NCBI GenBank assembly: GCA_907163375.1
Contig: CAJQUW010006150.1
Location: 124,001 to 188,000 of the forward strand
Length of the DNA: 64,000 bases
From: Prostheceraeus crozeri
Taxonomy: Eukaryota; Platyhelminthes; Polycladida; Euryleptidae
Direction of reading: 5' to 3'
Shown: one piece after another, positions 24,552 to 35,833 of the stretch
Position numbering within the stretch: position 1 is the stretch's first letter
Layout of the letters: each line of letters begins with the position of its first letter
Notes under the pieces: generated by a model
What the model was told of the DNA's origin: nothing
Databases searched by the model: none
What the model saw: the letters and a program-made list of their open reading frames with translations, nothing else
Position numbers and translations under genes: made by a program

Positions 24552-25050
24552 AACCAAAGCGACAAGTTTACAAAGTTCACACACTATATTTCCTTGAATA
24601 CAACTCTCCACTACTAATCGGAATAACTACAACGCACGCCAAGAAGATTGAAAACGTCCAAAGAAGATGTCACAAATTTATCTGTGGCCTGAAATGTTCC
24701 TGCTTTGCCTGTTTTTTATTGGCGAACTGGTACGCAAAACAGAGAGCCTCGAAGTTCTTCGGAAAGATTCAGAATCCAGATGACATTTTTCACACTTTAT
24801 CGCCTCCAATTCTAACGCGTAGTGGACATATTCAGTATCAAGCGTGTTCATCTTCTCGTCGCCTTTCTTCAATCATTCCTAGGTGCTTAATCCTGTTCAA
24901 TGAGAATCAACGTATCTCAAACCGTTATCATAGAAATGAGTGAATAGATCCTAAGCACACAAAAGAGACAAAAAGTCTATTCATCTTCATGAAGAACAAT
25001 CGCATTTACACTTACACATGATGAACTTTATTTCTTTGTCTTTCTGCACT
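24552..25050 (+). mobile_element. Second LINE fragment, post-RT C-terminus
   Basis: From about 24575 the frame reads FLEYNSPLLIG, KKIENVQRRCHKFICG and KCSC. It ends at a stop codon at 24941. This is the same C-terminal region as in the long LINE at 34346-47111, whose protein has TLEYNAALLVG, VRRRSHKIICG and PKCSC. The two are related but clearly different copies. It starts directly at the (TTA)n tail of the previous fragment and lacks all catalytic RT motifs. The frame is open over about 120 codons. Confidence 0.75.
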
Positions 25051-25119
25051 AATTGCTTTCCACTCACTCCCGATATGCACATTATTATTATGAGACGCAA
25101 CAAATTCTCCGTCAACAAC

Positions 25120-25580
25120 TAAAAATCAAATATGAAACCATGTTCTCTTCAAGACGTGAGCACAGTACACCGGTCCTTCGTGACCTGCACTGGCTTCCAG
25201 TAAAGCAGTGCATTCAATTTAAGTTGGTTTCATCGTATATAAGACGTTACATGGTCTATCCCCCCGATACCTTACCGACGACTGCCACCCACCTGATCCG
25301 ATTGGATATCGTCTTCGTTCATCCTGTGATCCCTCCATCTGTCAACCTACTAGAACCCGCATCCGCATGGGCGACCGTGCTTTCTTGGCAGCGGGTCCTA
25401 GACTTTGGAATAGTCTTTCTATGAGCATCCGAGACTTTGAAATTGGCCTCTTCCAATTTCGCCGCAAATAAAATACGTTCTTGTTTTGTTCCGTGGTTTG
25501 AGTTGTACACCGTCGCCTTGATACCTTCGGGTTTTGCGAGCCGTAAACAAATATATGTATAATAATAATAAATTTCTCTC
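25120..25580 (+). mobile_element. L2/CR1-like LINE 3' end
   Basis: The protein segment TPVLRDLHWLPVKQCIQFKL matches the conserved C-terminal motif (L.LHWLPV..RI.FK) of L2/CR1-type and related LINE proteins. In another frame the expected end follows: RTRIRMGDRAF, AAGPRLWNSL and S.RD. A frameshift near 25360 separates them. The element ends with CGTAAACAAATATATG and an (ATA)n tail at about 25556-25575. It is 5'-truncated with no catalytic RT part. Confidence 0.8.
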
Positions 25581-25589
25581 ACAAGCTGT

Positions 25590-26190
25590 CCAATGACAGG
25601 CAAACAATTGTGTAACCGAAAAATGTTGTTTATAAAGTAAGCTGCAAGAAATGTGACAAATTTTATGTAGGCAGCATTATAAGACCAATTCATGTCCACT
25701 TTAAAGAATACCTCTCAACTCCAACATCATCTATTTTTAAACATATTCGAAATTGTCAGGCAGAACATACCATCATCCCTATACGTTCTGGTCCACGACA
25801 ACGATAATACTAATTTGAGACTACGTGAGGCATTCTTTATACATACTGCAAGCTCAATCCATCTGACAATAGTAGAACTGAACTCGACAGCCATTGTGAA
25901 CTTCTTTTTATTAACTTTCCTTAACATAAACATAGCTAATCATTCATTATCTTTCATGTCAGGTCGATTCTCCTCTTGCTACTGGTAAAGATATGTAACT
26001 CAGTACAGCCTGTTAATATCTGCATTGTATTAAACCATATATCTTCCCATTATAAATATCATTTTCAAACTAATCATTTAAACTCCCTACTAACATCAAT
26101 AGATTCTTTTGTACCTGAAGATGATTGCCGGATAGCAGTCGAAAAATTTTGTACGAAATTGCTATAATAGATAATGATAATAACATCATA
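25590..26190 (+). mobile_element. Penelope-like element 3' end with GIY-YIG domain
   Basis: From about 25620 the plus strand encodes VVYKVSCKKCDKFYVGS, then R..HVHFKEYLS, SIFKHIRNC, and in another frame LRLREAFFIHT. This is the PLE-type GIY-YIG nuclease layout: VY..C..C...Y.G, then R, an E in the EH/EY helix, a histidine segment, and an R..REA..I end. The 3' part contains CCTGAAGATGATTGCCGGAT followed by AGCAGTCGAAA, the CTGAAGA...CGAAA motif common near PLE ends. The copy is 5'-truncated, starts at the (ATA)n tail of the preceding LINE, and is decayed. Confidence 0.7.
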
Positions 26191-26654
26191 AGATACTCCT
26201 GACTCTTTCCAACTATAAATCTATAAAGCTATTATTGCACCAATGCCCGTTTGGGTCATTATTTTGATTATCTGTTATCAATGTACTTGGGTTTAATTGA
26301 CTTTGAAAACATAGTTAACATTATCATAAATTATAAATTAGGCCTACAACTCATTAGACAAGTAGATAAGTCATTTAGCGTATTACTGCTCATCGCACAA
26401 AACATGTTATCAAAGTGCAAATAATTACATTGCATAATATTGAGTTTTAATAGGTAACTCTCGCTTTTGCGGAGTACCAGTAGGCCTACACTCATGCATT
26501 GCATGCAGTCTACGTGGAAATTAAATGATGTCCAATGGCATAAGTTGACCAAAGAATTTCTGACGATCAAAGCCTTTACCAAACGGTATAGAGACGCCAT
26601 CCACCTGCTCATCCCCGACCGGCCGGTTTTGAATACGCCGGCCGCCGGCCCGGC
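26191..26654. other. Unassigned
   Basis: The AT-rich part shows two TAGGCCTA octamers (26340, 26479). A GC-rich patch of GGCCGG repeats at 26615-26665 borders the next element. No gene is supported. Confidence 0.35.
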
Positions 26655-26893
26655 CTCGGGCGGTTCCAACCAGAGTTGGAAGTGGGTCGTGGGTCATGGG
26701 TCAAGTGGGTCACAAAATCGCGTGGGTCAGGTGGGTCGTGGGTCGTGTTTTTCCAAAACGTTGGTGTGTCAGGTGGATCGTGGGTCGTGTTTTTCCAAAA
26801 CGTTGGTGTGTCAGGTGGATCGTGGGTCACATATGCCGTGGGTCAGATGGGTCGTGGGTCAGACTTCGTTGACCCACTTCCAACCAGCTTGAC
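26655..26893. repeat. GGGTCA-rich minisatellite element, copy 1
   Basis: The element is bounded by GGTTCCAACCAGAGTTGGAA on the left and an inverted counterpart (GACCCACTTCCAACCAGC) on the right, and is filled with GTGGGTCA/GTGGGTCG units. It includes a 42-bp unit (GTGTTTTTCCAAAACGTTGG plus flanks) repeated twice, starting near 26740 and 26782. Because the unit is a multiple of three, long open frames exist on both strands; these are not genes. A second copy lies at 29855-29987. Confidence 0.8.
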
Positions 26894-27433
26894 CCATGAT
26901 AGATTTGACAATCTCAAATACAGTAAACTTCATTTTTCGTATTCTTATCATTCATGAAAAATGATTGAATCAGTGTCACTGAAAGGGGTGATGGATGCAC
27001 ACAGTCAAAATATGCAACACCAATGACTTTCACACGCATCATACAGTTTCGAAAGGGGGCGGAATTCACACAAATTAAAGGCTCGAAAGCAATTGCTGCT
27101 GTCTACTGAGAGATGTTGGTTGGTGGAGAGAAGTTGTTTGAGTACTATTGTGCATGCTCGATTCTCTGTCGCTATGTCTGACAATATCCAATGATGTGTG
27201 ACCTTCATTTCAGAGATGCAGCTACTGAAGAAGTCTGATATTCAAAGGTATTTTTTATCTTGAAAATTTTCTTGCAATACCAGCTGACCTTCGTTTTGTT
27301 TGTTTCGTTTGATTTTGTTGGTCTTTCGTAGAAAATATCCTGTGGTAGAGATTAGAGTGGTAAATCTCTGGTAAAGATTAATCAGAGCCTAAATTTTTTT
27401 GAAATATGTAATTGATCAAAATATCTCATTATA
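26894..27433. other. Unassigned
   Basis: No supported coding sequence. The minus frame 27005-27208 has chance composition. Confidence 0.35.
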
Positions 27434-28837
27434 CAGAGTGTCTCAGAACTGTGAAGGCTGCATAAAGCATCTATGCAGGTAGTTTAAAAAACATCAATAA
27501 CTGCAAAGTACGGCGCCATTGTTTGATTTCTGTGTGTAGTACATCATGTCAAATGCTATTGCTGATCTTCTCCTACTTGAAAGCTGTTTGAATCTGAATT
27601 TTATGAACATTCATTGTCGTCTGAATCCTTCATATTCCGATAAACGTTGGTCATGTCAAGTGAATTCGGCTTGCCTTTGAAGAAAGTAATCAAGATTTAA
27701 AGTGATATTTTAAATACGAGAATATCTGTGAAGTCCAGAGACAATGGAAAGGCACTTATGACTCTGAATATCCACGTCGAGACACAATCTCCCGAATGCG
27801 TGACAAGTTGGAAGACGCAGGAACAATTAGAAGCTTCCCAAAGGTCGTTCAAGAACTACGCGGTCAAATGACATTGTTAATTTAGTTTTCTCTGCATTCG
27901 GTGATGACTCAAGAAAATCAATCAGACAAGCTGCTTTAAACTTGAATCTCACAAGAGCAACAATTCAGCGAATCCTTCATGAAAGCAACATCAGACCTTA
28001 CCGCCCAACACTTAAGCATGAATTAAACAAGGATGACTTTGATAGGCGGGTCGACTTTTGTGGATGGTTTTGGGTGAAACAGTAACCGATCCAGACTTTC
28101 GAAACATGATCGTATGGTCTGATGAGGGTACGTTTAAATTGAATGGTCGACTCAATCACCACAACAGTATCTACTGGGCTGAAGAGAATCCTCATCAAAC
28201 TTTACAGCATGATGTTAAACTCCTTGGTTTACCGTATGGGCATCTTTCTTCGCGCGACTTGATAGGTCCATTCTTCTTCAACGGGACGGTGGATGGTGAG
28301 AAGTATCTGGAGCTTCTACGTCCCCATGTAATATCGGAAATTAGGAGATTGTATCCGAATGACGAGGAGCTGCCATACTTTCAACAGGCTGGAGCTCCAG
28401 CTCATTATGACTCCATTGTACGAAGCTATCTCAATTCCTGAGTTGGCAGTGCCATCACTTCATGGATTGGACGTCGTGGTGACATTGAGTATCCCCAAGA
28501 AGTCCTGACCTAACTCCATTAGACTTTATAGGCTTCTTTTTTTGGGGTTATTTAAAAAACAAAGTCTACAAGAATCCACGTCCTCTCAATGTGAAAGAAA
28601 TGAGAGATAAAATCACATTAAGTGCAAGAAACGTTCTGATGGATCTCATCTCAAAAGTCTGTCGCTCTGTGACCTCTCACTGTCATGAATTAATCGCTGT
28701 CGATGGACTGCACTTTAAACATTTACGTTGAGAAACATGTACAACATTTTCTGTACTGTTAGTTTGAAATAAATATCTGTATCATTTGACTCAGAAGTTA
28801 ATAGTATTAACTGCCTACATAGTTCTGAGACACACTG
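27434..28837 (+). mobile_element. mariner-type transposon (DD41D-like)
   Basis: Ends are CAGAGTGTCTCAGAACTGTG on the left and, reverse complemented, CAGTGTGTCTCAGAACTATG on the right. TA flanks both sides (27432-27433 and 28838-28839). The 1404-bp length is right for a complete Tc1/mariner element. The single transposase inside is broken by several frame changes, so the element is a full-length but inactive relic. Confidence 0.9.
27690..28732 (+). pseudogene. DD41D-like mariner transposase, broken
   Basis: N-terminal helix-turn-helix segments are visible (PRRDTISRMRDKLEDAGTI; SIRQAALNLNLTRATIQRIL). A 127-codon frame (28058-28441) follows with VWSDEGTFKLNG (first catalytic Asp), then SSRDLIGPFFFNGTV and a FQQAGAPAHY segment, where Ala replaces the expected second catalytic Asp. 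Another frame then gives SWIGRRGD, SPDLTPLDF (third Asp) and a C-terminus ending at 28732. The layout, with WIGRRG between the second and third acidic positions and a D rather than E at the end, fits the DD41D group. One catalytic residue is lost and there are several frame breaks. Confidence 0.85.
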
Positions 28838-29854
28838 TATTAGATCAAAATATTATCAACATACATGCTTCATATCTAAAGCATTTAGCCGCTCAATATA
28901 CTTTCGCATTATAAATGTTCCATACATCTCATTGCTCATTTAGATACATGATAATCTGAAATAAGATAATTCATACGACGGTCATTGATATAGACTTATC
29001 CCTTTCACACAGACTTATTACGGCTGGAGCGCTGTGAGGAGATATTTTTTGACACTTCGAATCGATGAAAAGTTTCGTTTTGATATTTGATCTGGTATCA
29101 ATAAAAATAGGAATATTTACATGATGTCGCTAGTGATTGCTATCACAACGTATTTGTACATGTAGCGGCACTCAAATATATCAGTTCATCTACTGTATAT
29201 GTACATTGTAAGCAAATTTATGAATTATAACCTTGTCCTCATGCAATTTTCTATTCACGCGTTACGCATGCTTACTCCATTTGCTTTTCAATGAATCATT
29301 CTTACATCAAATATACAACTTTCTGCTAAAATCTGACATCAGCGGAAGTTAATGAAATTTGAATCGATTGCCATGAGAAGCAACAAAATATTAGGTAGAC
29401 GATTTTTCTGGGATAATTTTTACACATGTAGTATCTAGCATAAAAAATGCATGAATAAATGATTTAGGCCTACTGCAATCTTATTTTTTGACTTCATTTA
29501 ATTAAGAAATGTAAAATTTGAAATTTAGTCTGTAGGGCCTTCGACAACCTAGCAAATCATCTCTCTACGAGTTATATAGGTAGCACGAAAAAGGATAGTC
29601 AAGAATTATAACAAGAAACGGAACCTTAGGCATTTGTGCTGTATGAACTTGCTTATAAGATAATTTTGATGAGGTTACATGTCTGTCTATCATGTGACAA
29701 GTGATCTGATACACTTGAATCTTCATAACAAATCTGAACAACAACTTTGATACTACGAGGCCTCTACCTAGATAGACCTAGAATCTTGAATGAAAATGAA
29801 ACTGAAGATGATATCAGAAAAGGAAATTGCACTGACATCATTCACCCTTGCAGT
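28838..29854. other. Unassigned
   Basis: AT-rich, no protein family recognised. A CCCTTTCACACAGACTTATT-like segment near 29000 resembles the end of a MITE of the 16593/21605 type, but no partner end was found. Confidence 0.3.
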
Positions 29855-29987
29855 ATGTGGGTCAGGTGGGTCAAGTGGGTCAAAGATGTGGTGGGTCAGG
29901 TGGGTCGTGGGTCACATATGCTATGGATCAGGTGGGTCATGGGTCAAGTTTGGTTGACCCACTTCCAACTCTGGTTCCAACCCTAGT
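29855..29987. repeat. GGGTCA-rich minisatellite element, copy 2
   Basis: It has the same units as 26655-26893 (GTGGGTCAGGTGGGTCGTGG, GTCACATATGC) and ends with GACCCACTTCCAACTCTGGT followed by TCCAACC, the inverse of the left end of copy 1. It lacks the 42-bp duplicated unit. Three GGGTCA half-sites at 29859, 29868 and 29877 are spaced by exactly three bases. Confidence 0.8.
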
Positions 29988-31018
29988 GGACACAATTTAG
30001 GCTAAAAATAACTGTCACTTTTCCCCATGCGTTTGGTATTCAGCATCCTTCACTTCACCACGATTTTATTGTTTTGCCGAATATCACTTTTTTCAGAAAA
30101 GGCAAGTCTATTACCTTTCCAGAAAAATTTGCATTGTTCTGAAAATTGCATTGTTGTTCCACGTTCACAAAAAAAATGTTTAGGTGTTATGGAAATATCG
30201 CAATTTCCTAATATCCTGTTACGTTGTGTCGTTGTGTCGTCGTGTCAAAATTATGATAAACCTATCATTAACTCAACAGTAATAGCCCACATTTTACATC
30301 TATTGCTTCAAAACAGAATACAATGAAAATAAATAATACATCTGTGGCAGCATAATTTTTACAACTCTAGTTGAGATCAGACCTGTTCGATTTGGCTGTC
30401 ATATAATCAGTGGAAGAATTTTCAGAAGAAATTCCTATATGTATGTACACTCTCAAGAAAAGAGATGCCGGTCGCAGTGTTAATTGCGATGATAAAGAAT
30501 CCATTGAAAAGTATAATATCTTGTATTTCCCCGAAGATCATTTTCTACTATCATTTTCTGAAGTGCACTGTATTGATATTGAATACTTATTCTGGAACGA
30601 AAACTATTATTGAATTAAATTCTAATTTGAGCCATGTAAATGATCAGCCTACTGTCAGGTGTCAACCATGCTCGATTTCAGTATGAAAATTAAACTGTTT
30701 TCATCACAAATTCTTTTTATTAAATTGCAATCAGAACCGCTAGAATCAAATATGAAAAATTGTGAATCTCATAATGAGAGTTTTTTCTGTGAATTGCTGA
30801 TGTATTTTTTGCGGCGTTTCACTAACCTGTTTGTCAATGACGTTGTTGAAACAAGCTAGTGATCGAAACAAAGTGTCGTCTGAAGTAGATTAATCAACGA
30901 TTTATTCGTGAAGTCAGAACATAATAACTCAATCCGAGAGTAACTGACAAAAGTGTGCTAAACACCATTCCATTGCTAAATTCCATTGTACTGTATATAT
31001 CATCGTACTGTATATAGA

Positions 31019-31068
31019 CATCTTCCGAAAACAGCATGTCGTTGTGCGTTGTGCTGTTTTCGGAAGAC
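31019..31068. repeat. Near-perfect hairpin
   Basis: ATCTTCCGAAAACAGCA pairs with TGCTGTTTTCGGAAGAC over 16 uninterrupted base pairs, with a 15-base loop (TGTCGTTGTGCGTTG). The stem is too short for a standard animal pre-miRNA on its own, and no other structured RNA family is recognised. Confidence 0.6.
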
Positions 31069-32657
31069 GGTGTGCGACATTTCTAGCAGTGAATGTTTTA
31101 GACAATGGAAACAATGATTCTTTGCTGTAACATTCTTTCAAGCAATTCTCTTGACTACGATTAGAATTTTACATAATTTATGAAACATTCAAGTCTTATC
31201 AGTTACCTTTGAAGTAACAAGACGCAAAACAAAAAACATTTATCTGAGGTACGGAAGGTAGGAATATGAAAATGACTCTCCACACATTGAACTTTCTACT
31301 TTGACGAAATTCATTAGATTTAAAAATAACGCAATATCCTCCATGTTGCTACGATAAGGAAATGTATCGCAATGTTGGTAAGGAATAATTTGGTTGAACT
31401 CGAATATGCACTAATCATTGTAATGGTTTCTAACTGTCAGCACCTTAAAAAGATATCTTTGCAGGTGTTGACAGTGCATTCATTCGAATTCGAGTTCGGG
31501 AGACTGTTTTTTAGATTATTGATACGCGCACGTAGCTGACATTGATAACTGTCGCATCTTATAATTCTGATATTTTGCATGCCAGTGGAATGGTAGCTGA
31601 GATTGTCATCAAGATAGTCAAGAATTCTACCAAGTTATTCAATAATAAAAAATAATCAAAATGGAAAAAGAATGTACATTACATATACTGCAGATATGAT
31701 ACAGATTTGCTTAATTTATTGTGATTTAATTCATATTGTCTTTTATCTGTTTACTGCTTTTATTTATCTATTACTACTATATATTTTGCTTGTATTGTAT
31801 GACAAGATCAATAGGAAATCACTATTCGCAAGTAGCTCTAAGACTGAAGATTAAATGATACTAAAAGCAAGTTTTCACTACAAAAAATCGGCTTGCGCAA
31901 AAACATCTATGATTTCAAAAACCTGAGGCATAAAAAATACATTTGTAGCCAACAAAAATATCACCATTGGATTTTCAACTTCATGTGACAATCAACTGCA
32001 GAGTGGGACCTCCCTCACTCAGGTCCAGCCCGTCTTTTTTCAAGTTAGTGCGGCAGTCACTTGAAATCACCATTGATAATTAACATGTTTCAAAATTCAT
32101 TCAAGATGCTTTCCTGCCATGAATTGGGGTATGTGAATATATATAACCTTGTATACATTGCCACCAACTCAATCCATCCTTTTCTTGATATACCAAGTGT
32201 ATGTACTCACATTCGTCAATAGCCTATGCTTTTTATAATTCGAAATATGCAAAGGTGTGGTTGCTTATGAAATCGTTAATGTCAGTCAAGCCTTCAAATG
32301 AGGTTGTCATGCCTGATCATGTCGATAAAATACTTTGTACGTGCTGATCTTTAAATCCATTGACTTCTTAGAAGAAGAAAATGAAGCATATGCATCAGAG
32401 TCCATATCCTTGCTAGAGTAGCCATTTGTCCGGTTTTCGACCGACATTCCGGTTTTGCGAAAACATTTTCGGTGTCTGTTTCTGACTTTCACCAGAAAGC
32501 GAAATGTTCGGTTATTACAAGATTCCTCCCTCAGAGCCTTGCAGCAAAACTCTGTAATTGGTTAATTGTGCAATATAGTATGTATTCCAGAATGGTCTAA
32601 TATACTGTTATTCGATAGTCTAGCGGGGCATATTAACATTTTCACATCGAAGTAAAT

Positions 32658-32694
32658 TCACTACCCTCGAATTCGTAGGCTGAGAGGGTAGTGA
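32658..32694. repeat. Short hairpin
   Basis: TCACTACCCTC and GAGGGTAGTGA form an 11-bp perfect stem with a 14-base loop. Possibly chance. Confidence 0.4.
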
Positions 32695-33399
32695 GTTAAC
32701 CTGTTGGCGTCAAAATATAAATACAGGTCTACACCGCTAGTTTATGGTACTACAGTATCGTGCAATAATGTAGCTACTACTCTACTATAAAAATTGTCGA
32801 TTATTACTCTTTCATCAAAATTAATGGAAAGTTGACATTTAGAGAGAGTATAAATGAGAAATAGACTGTGTACATGTATATGTACTTCGAAATACTGAAA
32901 TACGATTGTCATTCATAATATAATGTAGAAAACTCCTCATTTACTTAACTTGCAAATTACCTTTAATTAATTGCAGATTAACTTTATGGAAATTGCAGAC
33001 CTCTAGCTGGAATGAAGGAATGAAATGATATGTTTCTGACCCTGTGTCTTCATTTATCCTCTTGTTGCTTTAATTGTTCATTATTGTGGTTCTAAGATTT
33101 CACATGGATATATTCTAATATTTGCCATAATTGCTGCAGGTATTGTACTTCATTGTAGTCAGCTTCTAATACATGTATTATGCAGAGAAATTTGATAGTG
33201 ATATATCAATTATATGATATAATTGAATTTTGATAATAGCGAAGAAAAAGTGTAAGAGAATTCTTCTTTGCTTCCTCTTTGATGTTGAAGAGTGATAGAA
33301 GTAGCTACCCTTTCAAGTTTGCCAAGTCAAATTTGCTCATAATTACGGTATGTCTGATGCTTTTGAATCAGTCCGAGCTAAATGTGCTTTTTTGCATTA

Positions 33400-33690
33400 C
33401 ACTCCTTCAATGTCGTCTATCATTAATACACCAGTAAGATCTATTTCTATGACATGCTTGTTCGGGCACTGCAAGATATAATGTAGCGGCCTTTCATCTA
33501 TAAACACTGCATGTGTCGCAAGCAGATCTTACATTTCCTGATATATGTCCAGGTTTGATTTCGAACATGTGTGATGGTCCACTGCACTCACAACTTCGGA
33601 AAATGAGCTTTTGCTGTTCCAAATAGTCTTTTGATGTATTTCCGATGTCTCCGTTTGGCTTCATGGGGTTAGATGTATACACTATCGCTG
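33400..33690 (-). mobile_element. Possible LINE C-terminal zinc-finger fragment
   Basis: On the minus strand one frame reads MFEIKPGHISG then a CDTC pair. After a frameshift, another reads FIDERPLHYILQCPNKHV. Across the shift this gives Cys-x2-Cys-x9-His-x4-Cys, the CCHC finger near the end of many Jockey/R1-like LINE proteins and RNase-H-bearing LINEs (...C..C...D...H.L..CP). The rest of the element is not visible. The match is short and the call is tentative. Confidence 0.35.
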
Positions 33691-34338
33691 TTAGAATCCT
33701 GCGATAGTATGACGCTCATTCTTGACATCGACGACAATCGATATCCTCAAGCAACAATCGTTTCTAGGGACTTGAAGTCGACTATCGTATGTAATATACA
33801 CGAGCATCTTGTGCCACATCACAGAGATCATGAGGATGTTCTCACTCATAAGCGCTCTACACCAACAGCAGCGACATTGTGAGAATATTGGCTTTCGTTT
33901 ACAACGCACAGACATTAGACACATCGAATATTGAATGCAAAAGGGCTTCAAGTTTTATGCGAACTATTTCAAAATCAATATCACCGCTAAATTATCATAG
34001 ACATTTAAGTTGTCTATGCGTAGATTTCGAATGAGTCAATTCTTCTACAATTCGCTTTTGGAATTATTTAATGGCCAGTGAAGGCTGACTATTATTCCAG
34101 CGTGGTAATAATTCCTGTGGTATCAAAATTGACACCACTAACCATTGGCGGTGTAGTTGTCATGCTTGAGCAGTATTCATAGAGGAAGTCTAGTTGTATT
34201 GAATAGCCTATACGGCAATATTCATCGAAATATTAATTATCGCACGTATTTGCGGTTGTTGGGAAGAGAAAAATTGTGATAAAGAACGCCTGGTTTAAAA
34301 AAAGTTACCATGATTGATACCATGTGTCGTCCAGTTTC
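33691..34338. other. Unassigned
   Basis: No supported gene. Minus-strand frame 33691-33951 is Cys-rich by chance composition and lacks a recognised pattern. Confidence 0.3.
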
Positions 34339-34341
34339 GAC

Positions 34342-34345
<4 letters not shown>

Positions 34346-34420
<75 letters not shown>
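34346..34420. repeat. (AGT)n microsatellite, the LINE's 3' tail
   Basis: About 25 perfect AGT units. On the minus strand this is (ACT)n directly after the LINE's AATAAACACAT 3' UTR, so it is most simply the LINE's own tandem-repeat tail, possibly lengthened since. It also creates poly-Val and poly-Leu chance frames on both strands. Confidence 0.9.
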
Positions 34421-34421
<1 letters not shown>

Positions 34422-34546
34422 TGTGTTTATTCATTTGAAATGGAAATCATGCATTGCAGATACACAGATGAAAAATACAGAGCTTCTACAGTAAACAGAA
34501 GACATGCACAGTAGCTGTAGGAAATACATTAGTTAGCATATTTCTG

Positions 34547-35833
34547 CTAGGTTATGCAAAATAGAGCATCTGGGAATAAATGACAATTGGCGTTGTTGGG
34601 TTCTTGAAAAGAGGATAGAGACAGCGAGGGAATGTCGAGATCTTGAAAGTTTGGGGGCATGATTTTATGCAATAAATGTTTTGGTTCTAACATTTTTCTG
34701 AAAACTGTTAGGGCAGATCTTTCCCTTCTTAGGGATAGGGGGGTAAAGCTATCACAACTGCACTTTGGTCCGCAAATAATTTTGTGAGAACGTCGCCGAA
34801 CCTTTTCCAATTTTTCAACATTAAGCTGGTTCAGTCCAACGAGGAGGGCAGCATTGTATTCCAGCGTTGAAAAGACAGTAGCAATATAAATCTGAATGAG
34901 TTGGGACACAGAAAGGCATTGTTTTAATCGCTTTATGACATAAAGACGCTGGTTGGCACGTTTGCATAAATTGTCTACAAAAGTATTCCAAGATAGATTT
35001 GAGTCATAAATGACTCCAAGAATCTTTATACTATTTACAAAATGAATATCACGAGGCACTAAAGAATTCTGACTTTTAGCGATGAACATGCATTGGGTTT
35101 TTTCACAATTTAGTACTAGTCCATGTGAGTTACACCAGTCTTTTAAATGATTGATTTCGTCTCGAATTTGGAGTTCGATATCAATTGAACGGAAGGCAGG
35201 TAGAACAATCACAATGTCGTCAGCATATTTAGAAGTCAAGGCATGTGGGTGTAGAGCTTTGAATGATCTCATATGGGTGCAGAAAAGAAAGGGAGAAAGT
35301 TTTCCTCCTTGCGGAATACCTGAAGTAACTGGGGTGGTAGAGCTCGTACAATGTCCTAGCTTCACATATTGATGACGGTTCACGAGAAGATCACTGCACC
35401 ACAAAATAAAATCCTTGGGAAGATCAGCCTCGATTAAGGAGCTGATAAGACTCCCATGATTAAGACGGTCAAATGCTTTGGACATGTCGAATGAAAGTAA
35501 AGCGACACCAGTACAATACAACTCGTCCAATGATAATGTTGTGAAGTCGTGAATGCGGATGTTTGCGTGAAGCGTTGAGTAGGACGGTCTAAAACCAAAT
35601 TGGTCGGTACCGTATGCGTCAATGAGAGATGGCTTGATCGAATCAATTACATATTGTTCGAGGACTTTTGAGAATGCAGGTAAGACCGATATAGGCCGGA
35701 AGTCATTATGTTTCTTTTTGGGGATTGGATTTACTCTAGCAATTTTCCAGGCATCGGGCACTGTCTTGGATTCGAAGGATAGGGCGATAAGATGGGTGAG
35801 CGGAGCAGCTAAGACATCGCAGGCAGCTTTTAC
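34547..35833 (-). pseudogene. LINE ORF2, reverse transcriptase and C-terminus
   Basis: The frame reads upstream of 35761 through LVKAACDVLAAPLTHLIALS to the conserved RT core. Motifs in order: FRPISVLPAFSKVLE, FGFRPSYST, SFDMSKAFDRLNH (motif A, catalytic Asp), SGIPQGGKLSPFLF (motif B), KYADDIVIV (motif C with both catalytic Asp), LNCEKTQCMFI (motif D) and KILGVIYDSNLSW (motif E). The C-terminus has RRRSHKIICG, PKCSC and LSLRRERSALTVF and ends at 34547. The polymerase copies element RNA at a nicked target in the nucleus. One apparent single-base deletion near 35834 shifts this frame from the linker frame. Confidence 0.9.

Larger units (their letters stand above)
29988..33399. other. Unassigned stretch with small hairpins
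   Basis: No transposon protein or exon was recognised over 3.4 kb. Open frames at 30027-30326, 30410-30613 and 31672-31854 (the last very hydrophobic) have no recognised motifs. Two hairpins are listed separately (31019 and 32658). Confidence 0.35.

Noticed and set aside
26467-26957. Long overlapping frames rich in Gly, Ser, Trp and Val
   Set aside because: They are produced by the GTGGGTCA minisatellite, whose units are multiples of three on both strands.
31672-31854. Small hydrophobic plus-strand frame that could be a membrane microprotein
   Set aside because: Composition follows from T-rich DNA; no start context, repeats or conservation can be shown.
33691-33951. Cys-rich minus-strand frame considered as a zinc finger
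   Set aside because: Cys spacing fits no known pattern and the frame lacks supporting context.
34237-34514. Poly-Leu and poly-Val open frames over the trinucleotide repeat
   Set aside because: They are translations of the (AGT)n tail of the LINE in different frames, not genes.
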